Positions 1 through 8,600 of a DNA stretch of 56,309 bases are shown piece by piece; within the stretch, counting starts at the first letter, position 1, and the number at the start of each line of letters is the position of its first letter. The DNA lies in assembly GCA_002084765.1 (NCBI GenBank), contig NBMB01000007.1, forward strand, positions 1 through 56,309. Direction: 5' to 3'. The translations under genes were made by a program, and so were the position numbers. The stretch is from Candidatus Cloacimonetes bacterium 4572_55. GTDB lineage: Bacteria; 4572-55. The notes under the pieces were generated by a model. It saw only the letters and a program-made list of their open reading frames with translations, was not told where the DNA came from and made no database searches.

Positions 1-1194
1 ACCTGTATGATAGTCATCATTACAAGCGACAACTGTCAATTGATCAGCGGCGTAAACATACAGTTTTGTATCATACAACGAGCCACATAAATCCAAATTA
101 TATATACCCTCTGTAGCAGTCCATTCGTAGACAACATCCGGTGATGTGCTGCCAGAATAAGGGCACACTTCATCGTAATCATTTATATATCCGACAGTTG
201 TGCCGGTATCCGTAAAGGGAAGAGCGTCAATCACAAACGCGTTCTCAAATGTATCTCCTTCTTGCAATACCAGTTCCTCACCCCAGAACTCAATATTATA
301 GTTAAATTCAGTTCCGTCGCCGGAAAAAACCTGAGAACCCATCCATAACCAATAATCGGCACCTGCTGGCAATTCGACAGAAAGTTCCTCCCCTTCACCT
401 TCACCATTGGCGGTTCCCTCAGCTAAAATACTACTGCCAGTAGGATCGACAATGAGTAACTGAGGATCGCCACAGGAAACATCCACAGTAGCATAAACAG
501 TCATTGCTTCATTGAGTGTAAAATTGAACCAATCCGTATCTCTGGTCTCAGCATCAGCCAGATATGTACCTGTGATTAAAGTCGGAGCAGCTTCAGAGCC
601 GACATTGCGTGGATCATACTCGACAGGGTCTGAGTTAGTTCCTCCATTAGGCTCGATCTCTGGTGTCCCATTTGGCACAAGAACATCGTCGCAAGGAACG
701 GCTTCCTCCACAAGCAGTGTGTACTCGCCAGAGTCGGTGCCGTATCCATCAACTACGACATAATACGTGCCGGCATCAATTGCGAGTGACCCAATAAATG
801 ATACATAGCTACCGCACGGATCACCTGTATGATAGTCATCATTACAAGCAATCACAAACGCGTCATCAAAAGTATCGCCACCCTGCCGGATCACATTCTC
901 ATCAGGCAGTGCAGGCGTAATGAAAACTTCCGGCTTTTCAACCGGTTGATACGTATTACCTAAATAGGTTTTAGGCATATTTTCCTTTTCAAGCGTATCG
1001 CCTTTATCAGGCTGATACGTATTACCTAAATAGATTTTAGGCATATTTTCCTTTTCAAGCGTATCGCCTTTATTGGGCTGATACGTGTTTCCTAAATCGG
1101 AGCCGGGCATATTTGCCACAGCAAACGTCGCCCCTCCCACTAAGAACAGAAATGTCGTTAAAATGGTGATTACATGTAGCTTACTTCTCATCAT
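1..1194 (-). CDS. Secreted protein with PPC-like modules, 3' end outside the window
   Basis: An open frame of 398 codons runs from ATG at 1194 off the left edge with no stop. A hydrophobic signal peptide (about residues 1-25, ending near TFAVA) follows the start. Next come 2.5 copies of a 22-residue repeat (NTYQPDKGDTLEKEN type), then modules of the bacterial pre-peptidase C-terminal (PPC) kind: the phrases ACNDDYHTG, AGTYYVVVDGYG and SGEYTLLVEE. ACNDDYHTG recurs at the window edge, so at least two modules are present. PPC-type domains are beta-sandwich appendages of secreted proteins; the catalytic or binding part, if any, lies outside. AGGAGG sits only one base before ATG 1194 and four before ATG 1191, so the second ATG is also possible. 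It lies on the same strand as the other surface-protein genes. Function unknown. Confidence 0.75.
   Translation of the reverse strand, partial: MMRSKLHVITILTTFLFLVGGATFAVANMPGSDLGNTYQPNKGDTLEKENMPKIYLGNTYQPDKGDTLEKENMPKTYLGNTYQPVEKPEVFITPALPDENVIRQGGDTFDDAFVIACNDDYHTGDPCGSYVSFIGSLAIDAGTYYVVVDGYGTDSGEYTLLVEEAVPCDDVLVPNGTPEIEPNGGTNSDPVEYDPRNVGSEAAPTLITGTYLADAETRDTDWFNFTLNEAMTVYATVDVSCGDPQLLIVDPTGSSILAEGTANGEGEGEELSVELPAGADYWLWMGSQVFSGDGTEFNYNIEFWGEELVLQEGDTFENAFVIDALPFTDTGTTVGYINDYDEVCPYSGSTSPDVVYEWTATEGIYNLDLCGSLYDTKLYVYAADQLTVVACNDDYHTG
948..1112 (-). repeat. 66-bp in-frame tandem repeat (2.5 copies)
   Basis: Units start at 948, 1014 and 1080 (the last partial). The first two differ at very few positions. 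Each unit encodes 22 residues just after the signal peptide of the flanking secreted protein. The period is a multiple of three, so copy-number change would keep the frame. Confidence 0.9.
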
Positions 1195-1263
1195 GCCTCC
1201 TACAGATTACAAGTCCCACAATAAATAATAAAAAACCTCTTTCGCAAAATTAGCGATTTACAA

Positions 1264-2028
1264 TTACCTCATATTTCCTATCGCTTGAATCGAAACTGCT
1301 TGATCCATCTCAGTTTCGATTTTCTCGGTATCCGTCAATTCCACCCCAACCTCTTTCATCCTTGTGGATGAAATCCCATGAGCCAGGATCAACTGTCTTT
1401 TTATCGCCTCCGCCCTCTGCAACCCAAGATTCGCTTGAGGCGTAAACAATCTTTCCTCTGGTATGGAATAGCCGGTTATCCGAATAATGAGACGGGGGTA
1501 TTGCTCCATAATTTTCCCCGTCTTCTCCACCTTCTTCAACATATCCTCAGTGAGTTCACTGCTTTCTTTATCAAAAGTGATCACAGGGAACTGCACATTC
1601 GGAGTTCTTGACTTATCAATTATAGTATCGTCATCTTTCGTTGGTTTCCACTCCACGCGCTCTCCGGTATTGCCTGGGGAAGTCGATCCCGGATTCACCT
1701 CTGCCACAGTGGAAGCGGTACTGGAATAAGACGACTCCTGAGTCCCCCGAACTTGCGACGACGACGGATAGACAGGGGTCTGGTTTCGGCGTTCGGCTTC
1801 GGTTTGCGGCTCATTTGCAGGGATATTATAAGGATTCCAGTCCTTACGCGAAGCGACATCTATATTTCCCGGTCGGTTCGGCTCAGTGTCGTGAACATCC
1901 CACACTCCGTCGCCATCATTATCAACATCGGGAATCCCGTCGCAATCCTCAAAATTATCTCGATCCTCTGGATCATGTGGCGCGGCGTCAAACTGATCCG
2001 GCAGACCGTCTTGGTCCTGATCGCTCAT
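1264..2028 (-). CDS. TSP3 repeats plus OmpA-like C-terminal domain (distal part of a split gene)
   Basis: 254 residues. Residues 1-55 hold calcium-binding TSP3-type repeats (DQDQDGLPD, DNDGDGVWD). A Ser/Thr/Pro-rich linker follows to about residue 140, then an OmpA-family C-terminal domain (VQFPVITFDKESSELTED, NLGLQRAEAIKRQL). OmpA domains normally bind peptidoglycan through an Asp in GHTD and a later Arg. Here the first motif reads GYSIPEE, so the Asp is missing, while the Arg in LQRAEAI is kept. There is no signal peptide. The ATG overlaps the stop of the upstream frame as ATGA, so it is either translationally coupled or the 3' part of a broken gene. In this frame the sequence stays open about 100 codons upstream and encodes more TSP3 sequence (ECPDEDNDNDGILD), which argues that this ATG is internal to an older, longer gene. 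Confidence 0.7.
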   Translation of the reverse strand: MSDQDQDGLPDQFDAAPHDPEDRDNFEDCDGIPDVDNDGDGVWDVHDTEPNRPGNIDVASRKDWNPYNIPANEPQTEAERRNQTPVYPSSSQVRGTQESSYSSTASTVAEVNPGSTSPGNTGERVEWKPTKDDDTIIDKSRTPNVQFPVITFDKESSELTEDMLKKVEKTGKIMEQYPRLIIRITGYSIPEERLFTPQANLGLQRAEAIKRQLILAHGISSTRMKEVGVELTDTEKIETEMDQAVSIQAIGNMR

Positions 2029-2145
2029 ACCCGCGCCGTCGGGGATACCGTCTTTATCAAAGTAATTGTTGAAAACTTCCGCAAAGTCAGGGGCGCAGTC
2101 GTAAATATCAAGAATGCCGTCATTATCATTGTCCTCATCGGGACA
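1799..2145 (-). repeat. 347-bp duplication, copy 2
   Basis: Near-identical to 2308..2654, offset 509 bp, with about a dozen substitutions, mostly at third codon positions. It encodes TSP3 repeats. Because 509 is not a multiple of three, the two copies lie in different reading frames. Confidence 0.9.
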
Positions 2146-2537
2146 CTCTCGGATGGAGTCGCGGATTGCGCCGCCGCGAACGCGCTGGCAGTCGTTGACG
2201 GCAGATTGGAAGAAGCTGAGGGAGTCGTAGCGGCAGGATAGAATTTCGGAGTCTGCCGAGCTTGCGATGATGGAGGATAAGCAGTCCTCTGATTTCTCTG
2301 ACCACCCTCGGTTTGCGGCTCATTTGCAGGGATATTATAAGGATTCCAGTCTTTACGCGAAGCGATATCTGGATTTCCCGGTCGGTTCGGCTCAGTGTCG
2401 TGAACATCCCATACTCCGTCGCCATCGTTATCGACATCAGGAATCCCGTCGCAATCCTCAAAATTATCTCGATCCTCTGGATCATGCGGCGCGGCGTCAA
2501 ACTGATCCGGCACACCGTCTTGATCCTGATCGCTCAT
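2025..2537 (-). CDS. TSP3-repeat segment with low-complexity linker (middle part of a split gene)
   Basis: 170 residues. Residues 1-95 nearly duplicate the start of the following frame (same TSP3 repeats, same NIPANEPQTE linker). Up to about residue 125 the linker is still recognisably homologous (YPPSSQARQTPKFYP against YPSSSQVRGTQESSY). The last 40 residues come from reading TSP3-coding DNA out of frame, so the natural frame is lost near 2145. Differences between the two copies are mostly silent third-position changes, so both were translated in this frame for some time. It has no signal peptide and would need the preceding barrel frame for export. It may be a pseudogene fragment, a product of programmed frameshifting, or the result of a sequence error. 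Confidence 0.55.
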   Translation of the reverse strand: MSDQDQDGVPDQFDAAPHDPEDRDNFEDCDGIPDVDNDGDGVWDVHDTEPNRPGNPDIASRKDWNPYNIPANEPQTEGGQRNQRTAYPPSSQARQTPKFYPAATTPSASSNLPSTTASAFAAAQSATPSESVPMRTMIMTAFLIFTTAPLTLRKFSTITLIKTVSPTARV

Positions 2538-2654
2538 ACCCGCGCCGTCCGGGATACCGTCTTTATCAAAGTAATTGTTGAAAACTTCCGCAAAGTCAGG
2601 GGCGCAGTCGTAAATATCAAGAATGCCGTCATTATCATTGTCCTCATCGGGACA
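2308..2654 (-). repeat. 347-bp duplication, copy 1
   Basis: Partner of 1799..2145. The 162-bp spacer between the copies encodes the variable Ser/Pro linker. The similarity starts abruptly at the sequence TGTCCCGATGAGG on the minus strand in both copies. Confidence 0.9.
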
Positions 2655-3573
2655 TCCCGCCGGTCAATGCAATTCGGGTATGCGCTACCGGGTGATCCGA
2701 AATTGTTTCCTCTCTCTGGGGCTCATATTTCGGTTGATTTTCATGTTGCGGATCCGATCGGGTTCCGCGGTAAGTCCACGAGAGTCCTCCGCCTACTCCC
2801 CAATCCGGCTCGCCAGATACATCCTCAGATATCCGAATATCGCCTCCTAAGTGCATTCCGAATCCAGATCGATGGGTCCATCGTAGAAAAGGCGAGACTC
2901 TCACCGGGCTTTTCATAAAGTCCATCTCATTCTGGATTACGGTTTCCGCTGTCAGCTCAACTCCGCTTTCTAACGATAGGAAGGGTCTAAAAAATAGAGC
3001 AGCACCATTCAAGAGTCGATTTCGATGTGAATCCGCGTCAAATTTCTCAACAGCGAGATAACCAGAATTGATTACAAAGCCGAAACGATTAAAGTTAAGA
3101 TCAAAAATGGCTCGAAAACCCACGTCATTGGAGTTTGCTGTAAACATATCCGCTCCGGTAGCCATTATCGCAAATACATCCAATCCCACGCGAAACGGAG
3201 CTCCTGACATAGGGAACGCCAACCGACTCCCAGCAATAACGTCGCCCAACCCGGACTCAGTCTCTCCGTTATCTATTGAGAGATAGGGGGCTTCCGCGTA
3301 GAGATCAAAATTGTCAGTAAACGCATAAGATAGATCAAAAAACAGGTTGATATTTTTCACTTCAAGTTCGCTGTCAGAGCCGGCGTCTGTTTGACGATAG
3401 AGCGTCGTATTTCCTACACTGAACGTGCGCGCTTGAATTGGAGAAACGGTTTTTACTCGCCAATAACTGTGTCCGCCGTTAATTCCGGGGGACGCTATCA
3501 CGACGTCAATCCCAACGAAGAGAAAAAGAATGACACCGAGAGCCGTAAGCCGATTGTGAAAATTTTTTCGCAT
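2644..3573 (-). CDS. Outer-membrane beta-barrel domain (proximal part of a split OmpA-type gene)
   Basis: 309 residues from ATG 3573, preceded by AAAGGCGG at good spacing. An in-frame TTG at 3579 is a weaker alternative. Residues 1-28 form a signal peptide ending near VVIASP. The rest shows alternating beta-strand patterns with Tyr/Phe/Gly turns (FDLSYAFTDNFDLYAEAPYL, SGLGDVIAGSRLAF), as in small transporter-like outer-membrane barrels. The frame stops at 2644 exactly where the TSP3 repeat would begin. Skipping one base at GGG-A-TGT would continue as GGCPDEDNDNDG, the usual barrel-to-TSP3 junction. I therefore infer one ancestral gene (barrel, TSP3, linker, OmpA) now broken by one-base shifts near 2655 and 2145. 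A good promoter lies just upstream. Confidence 0.7.
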   Translation of the reverse strand: MRKNFHNRLTALGVILFLFVGIDVVIASPGINGGHSYWRVKTVSPIQARTFSVGNTTLYRQTDAGSDSELEVKNINLFFDLSYAFTDNFDLYAEAPYLSIDNGETESGLGDVIAGSRLAFPMSGAPFRVGLDVFAIMATGADMFTANSNDVGFRAIFDLNFNRFGFVINSGYLAVEKFDADSHRNRLLNGAALFFRPFLSLESGVELTAETVIQNEMDFMKSPVRVSPFLRWTHRSGFGMHLGGDIRISEDVSGEPDWGVGGGLSWTYRGTRSDPQHENQPKYEPQREETISDHPVAHTRIALTGGMSR

Positions 3574-3635
3574 ACGCAATGCCGCCTTTTGATTATTAAG
3601 TAGAAATGCTCGTGTTCGTTTCCAACGAGTGCATT

Positions 3636-3664
3636 ATTTTAATTTTTTCCTGAATTTTTGTCAA
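3636..3664 (-). promoter_or_regulatory. Sigma-70-type promoter for the barrel/OmpA gene
   Basis: On the minus strand TTGACA (3659-3664) is separated by 17 bp from TAAAAT (3636-3641). Initiation near 3629 gives a leader of about 55 nt before ATG 3573. Confidence 0.65.
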
Positions 3665-3748
3665 GTAAAAATATCCTGAATCATGCAAGTCATCAATAGA
3701 TTGGCGTTAAACAACCGATTAATTCAATAAAATTGGTAATATTGTTAT

Positions 3749-3819
3749 GTAATGCAGATAGAATGATCTGTGAACCACGCTCTGTTATTGGATCACTGCA
3801 GAACGGCATTCTGCGTTAC
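3749..3819. repeat. Intergenic inverted repeat
   Basis: GTAATGCAGA at 3749-3758 faces TCTGCGTTAC at 3810-3819, a 10-bp arm with one mismatch. The interior GCAGATAGA..GATC and the right arm TTCTGCGTTA resemble the intergenic sequence at 48530-48570. Possibly a small dispersed palindromic element. The rest of the 3580-3935 gap holds a promoter and a terminator. Confidence 0.4.
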
Positions 3820-3825
3820 GAAATT

Positions 3826-3870
3826 ATAAAAATAGGGACAAATCCAATTTTTTTTTAGATTTGTCCCTAT
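3826..3870 (-). terminator. Rho-independent terminator of the PorV/OmpA gene
   Basis: A 13-bp perfect stem (3832-3844 with 3858-3870, ATAGGGACAAATC) has a 13-nt loop. On the minus strand it is followed by a short T run. It lies about 65 bp after the stop of the 542-residue gene. Confidence 0.75.
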
Positions 3871-3935
3871 CTTTTTAACTTATATCATGAACTTATATCA
3901 TCCCTATATAAATTAATAAGCCGTGACATATCCGA

Positions 3936-5564
3936 TTAATTTTGCTCAACTTCGCTCTTCTCATATACTCGGAAGACCACTCGGCGGTTCTCCTGCATAT
4001 TCTTTTCGGTGTCATTTGGAGCAACCGGTTGCGACTCGCCGATACCGATCGGAATAAGAATTTCTCCTGGAACGCCATATTTGGTTACGAGTGCCTCTCG
4101 CACCGCATTGGCTCTCCTTTCCGCCAGCTCTTGATTATAGTCGTGATTGTTCCGATTATCCGTATGACCTTCGATAAAGATAATACCCTCTACATCCTGA
4201 GAATTGAGAATCAGATCGGCTACTTGTTCCAACAGAGTATAGGCTTTCGGGCGCAGAGTCGCTTTACCCGTATCAAAGTAGATCGGGACAATGTATCCGT
4301 ATCTTTCCGAAAGCTCATAACTGGATCCTAAGACTCGGCTGGTATATCTCCCATCCGACCCGACAAGCTCGCCCATGCTCAACACATCGGGGCAACCGTC
4401 TTCATCTTCATTACCGTTAAAGGTCTCCGGCAACAAGGGACATTCGTCCTTATCATCAGGGATGCCGTCGTGATCATTATCCGGATCGGGGCAACCGTCA
4501 TAATCTTCGTATCCATCCTTATCTTCTGGATCGGTGGGACAGCGATCTAAGTAATTCACAATACCATCGCCGTCGTCATCGCCTTTGTCCAACATACCAT
4601 CGCCCCAGATAGGTTGACTCGCGTGGACATCGCCAAAATCCATCCGAACTGTGAAACGGTGCGCTTCCTCCAGCACATCCATATCATGGTATGAATAATC
4701 TACCCAGAAGTCTTTGTAATGAATGCCGCCGCCAAAAGTGAGAGCTTCCACATCGTAATTAACTCTATAGCCCAAGCGAATTGCCAACAGGTCTTTGATA
4801 ACCATTTCCCCGCCGACATTCTCTTTGGTATTATCTTTTTCTCCGAATGGATAATACACATCCGCGCCGATTTTGATTTTTACCGATTCAAAATCATTGA
4901 TAAAAAGACCCAGACCACCGGAGAGAGACGTTGGAGGAAGGTCCTCGCCAGTCTCATTGCTGGTTTTTAGGGCGTCAACGGCAAGGTTACGCATAGCCAA
5001 TCCTATAGATAGACGCTCTGTCATCACCGGAAAAAGGAATCCGAGATCAAGTCCGCCATATCCTTTGTTGATGTCGCCCAATTTGGACTGTGTCAACGTT
5101 AATGCGGTTCCGAAGTGCACATACGGATGAAGAATAGCACCGTATCCTAAGGCTGCCCGAAAATCATAGACGCTATACATTTCGCCTGTTGGATTTCCGT
5201 TTACATTGCTTCCCTCTACTTCGGTTTGATTGAAATAGGTTATTGAAGCTCCGAACGTGCCCATTTGTCGCGGAATACCTATAGAGGCAAAACCATAGCT
5301 TGAGCCGCCGATCCAATCATTATAGCTGCCGGATAGAGACATCCGGTTGATTTGACCTAACCCGGCAGGATTAAAGGCCAATGTGTTAATATCGTCGGCA
5401 ATACCGACAAAGGCCCCGCCCATTGCCGCTTGACGAGCGCCAAGTGTAATCTTTGCAGCGTCAATTGCCCGTTCCCCTGTGGCAAAGGCGGATGAACTCA
5501 TAGACAAGCTCATCAATATGATACACACCGCTGCCAATATGCTCGCTCGGGATTTAGACATCAT
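3936..5564 (-). CDS. PorV/PorQ-like barrel fused to TSP3 repeats and an OmpA domain
   Basis: 542 residues with AAGGAGG before ATG 5564. Residues 1-28 are a signal peptide (ending SSAFATG). Residues about 35-310 form a PorV/PorQ (UPF0164)-type outer-membrane barrel with the signature ARQAAMGGAFVGIADD and AFNPAGL. Three TSP3 calcium-binding repeats follow at about 325-395 (DKGDDDGDGIVNYLD, DPDNDHDGIPDDKDECP). Residues about 425-540 are an OmpA-family peptidoglycan-binding domain with intact key residues (IEGHTDN, LAERRANAVREAL, NRRVVFRV). PorV proteins shuttle T9SS substrates at the outer membrane. Here one chain could sit in the outer membrane, reach the cell wall and bind calcium. Two T9SS-tailed genes lie directly upstream on the same strand. 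A direct role in their export or anchoring is inference from that context. Confidence 0.85.
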   Translation of the reverse strand: MMSKSRASILAAVCIILMSLSMSSSAFATGERAIDAAKITLGARQAAMGGAFVGIADDINTLAFNPAGLGQINRMSLSGSYNDWIGGSSYGFASIGIPRQMGTFGASITYFNQTEVEGSNVNGNPTGEMYSVYDFRAALGYGAILHPYVHFGTALTLTQSKLGDINKGYGGLDLGFLFPVMTERLSIGLAMRNLAVDALKTSNETGEDLPPTSLSGGLGLFINDFESVKIKIGADVYYPFGEKDNTKENVGGEMVIKDLLAIRLGYRVNYDVEALTFGGGIHYKDFWVDYSYHDMDVLEEAHRFTVRMDFGDVHASQPIWGDGMLDKGDDDGDGIVNYLDRCPTDPEDKDGYEDYDGCPDPDNDHDGIPDDKDECPLLPETFNGNEDEDGCPDVLSMGELVGSDGRYTSRVLGSSYELSERYGYIVPIYFDTGKATLRPKAYTLLEQVADLILNSQDVEGIIFIEGHTDNRNNHDYNQELAERRANAVREALVTKYGVPGEILIPIGIGESQPVAPNDTEKNMQENRRVVFRVYEKSEVEQN

Positions 5565-5627
5565 TTTCTAATCCTCCTTCATTGTTTCCGAAATTCAAAA
5601 CTATTTTCATTATATATTCTTCTAAAA

Positions 5628-8600
5628 TTAATCTTCCGTCTTAATCACCAATAGCTTGATCTGCTTTACAACCGTGCCATTTTTTATCATTAAGCACAGA
5701 TACATGCCGCTTGCCACTTCTTCATCGTCCTCATTCGTCAAATCCCATGTCCAATCGCTTCTTGAACTCAGACCGGTTGCCTCTCGAATGAGATCGGCGG
5801 CCATGTTGTAAATTTGAATTTCATCGACAAGACCCGATTTGAAATAGAAAATGGCGTCTCTAAAATCGGGAAATCTAACCGGATTGGGACCGACCGAAAA
5901 ATCACGGCTGTCAGAGACCTTGAATTCGGCATCGACAACGACCTTTGCATCAGTGTCTTGATCTGCCACGTTTATCACACCGACATACGATCCGTTCAAA
6001 ATCTTTTGAGGAATATCAGCATACACCATTACTGTCAGATCACCATCGATACCAAGCGGGAACACCACAGGATCAAATGTAACATTATCTTTGGGAATGG
6101 ATGTTTCGCCATAGCCATCTAATTTAAACCCATCCCCGTCGCTCATAAATACGACAATGTCATCCAATGGGGCATTCCCAATGTTTTGCACATATATCTC
6201 GCCAATCTTGGAACGTTGCCCGTCAGGGACTCCTTCGCCGGACGAATCTGTCCAGTTCGCTGATAGCGCGGCGGCTCTACGGACTTCAATCCGAATATTA
6301 ACAATGTGATTATCACTGCCACCCGTTACACTTGATTCGGTAATTTCAAAACTTCCCTCATATACGCCGCTCACTTGCTCGGAAGGTATTGTCACCCGAA
6401 CCGTGACCATATCTTCGCCCTGACACGAAATATCTGTATTGGAAATGTTTTCAAACTGAATACTTTGGGATGGAAATACCACGCCGTTCAATTCAGAATG
6501 GTTAAATGAGGTCTTCAAAGCAGAACCAAACTGATCCAAAGAAATGTTGCCTGTATTGACAATTTTGATTTCCTGAGTATTCGGCTGATGACCATCGTCC
6601 CAACTCCCGACAAAAGAAAGCAACCCGCCCTCGGAGAGCGAGACGTCAAAGGCATAATAGGGATTGATAGTAATAGCGGAATTCACAGCGGTTAAACCAA
6701 CTGTTTGCTCACACGCGGCGTTAATCTGTCCGTCAGTTGTGCCAGCACACGCCACATCAGGCATCGGTATCACCACAGTTGCGGTAATTTCTTGATATCC
6801 ATCTGGATCCAATGAGAAGCCGGATTGATCAAAAGTCATGCCATAGATTGCGGAAAAGGTGTGACCAAACGTGATGTTTGTCAATCGAATATTCCCTTCG
6901 TTTCGAACCGTAAACGCGCTATTAATCGATTCACCCGGATTCCCTTCAAACTGAATCGGAGCACCCTCTAACACCAGACTCGGCACAGATTCGACAACGA
7001 CTGTGAGTATGAAGGTATCAAAAACCAGGTCCCCAGATACGGAACCGGTACCAACAATACGAACCTCGCCCTGATATTCACCGGACTGTTCATCTTCATC
7101 CGCGGTCGCTCGAACTGTAATGGGTTCGACAAATTGTCCCTGAGTCAGAGTTGTGGGCAAATCCTCCACAACAACGCTTCCGACAAATTGAATAACGGGA
7201 TCGCTTGTCGTCACGAGAACAATTTCATAGCTTTCGACGTCGGTCAAACTTTCGTTACCCGGACCATCTTGCGAATCGCACACATTGCTATCAAAGCTAT
7301 TCGGATTAAAAACGCTGAATTCATCCGTTCCCTCTTCACCACGGACCACATCAATTTGCATACTCGTTACACAAACATCAATATCGGTACTCGGTAGCAC
7401 TACGATATCTCCGCTAATATCATCGGTACAGCCTGGACCTGCGCTTGCTTCAATTGTGATGCTATACCCTTCCTCAGCAGATTGACCTAACGGCGCGCCA
7501 ATCGTTACGGTAACTGATCGTTGCTCACCGACAGGAATTGTGATGCCGTCCTCTGAAAACTGGACGTCAAAATCACCGGATAAACCGCTATAGCTTAGAT
7601 CAACCGTTACCTCGTTATTTCCAGCATTGAGGATCGTGAAACTCTCTACATCGGAGTCGTTATGCGGCATCTCAAAACTCAGGTTGTTCTGGACGATGTC
7701 AATATTGCAGTCCGCATTCACCTGGACAGTGGCTCCGATAGTTCCGTTGCTTAACGGAGTTCCACAAGCGGTTGCCGTGAATTGGAAATTGGAAGTGCTC
7801 GTGTAAACGCCAGCGCAGGCGGATTCCGGAATCTCTCCGACGATTATCGCGTCATACGATTGGCTATCGCCAAGCGGAATATCTGTATTGCCGTCAAGCA
7901 GAATCCTTGCAGTGAGTTCTGTGTCGCAACCCTCTAATCGAAGTTGGATCATGTTGACTGCAATATTCATAATATCACAATTGCTTGTGTTCGTGATAGT
8001 GACAGCAGAGGCGACCTGGATATTATCGTCGCTAATATCTACGCTTCCGAAGTCTATTAGAGAGACGTCGAATAACCAACCCGTGGTCGGAGCTACTTCG
8101 AGGGCAAATTCGAAGTTCAAAGATGGCAGAGTAGCGTCGCCACATTCACCGTCAGAAACTACCACATTGCCGGTATACGTAGTCGAATATTGATCTTGAG
8201 GGATTTGGACGGAAATGGTGAACGTATAACATCCCAGACTTTCTAATGTCCCGTCAAATCCGACTAAGTCAATTGTTCCTTCGATATCGCCTTCTGAACC
8301 AGAGGGTTCAAAACTCACTTCATTAGGCACGTCAATGTTGACAATTTGATCGTTACCGATATTGCAAACTCTAAATGTAAAATTGTAGCTTTGATTCGGA
8401 GTTACCGGCTCGGTTGCATTGGGAAGATCGCGTAATTCCCAACCACAAATCGAATTGACATCCAACTCGACATTGAGGCAATCAGAGGATGTGCCGTCAA
8501 TATCTTGGGCGCAAAATTGACCCGTATAATTGCCAGCGGCTGTACCGGCTGGAATTGTGATATAAGCCGTTACTGTGACCGGGTTGGGATTGAGTTCCCA

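Noticed and set aside
1753-2241. Plus-strand ORFs antisense to the TSP3 genes
   Set aside because: Asp-rich repeat codons (GAT/GAC) give long open antisense frames rich in Ile and Val; the same happens throughout 13000-25000. No ribosome sites or known domains.
2135-2515. A 126-residue Arg-rich ORF
   Set aside because: It is the wrong frame of the TSP3/linker sequence; the frame at 2025-2537 matches the duplicated copy.
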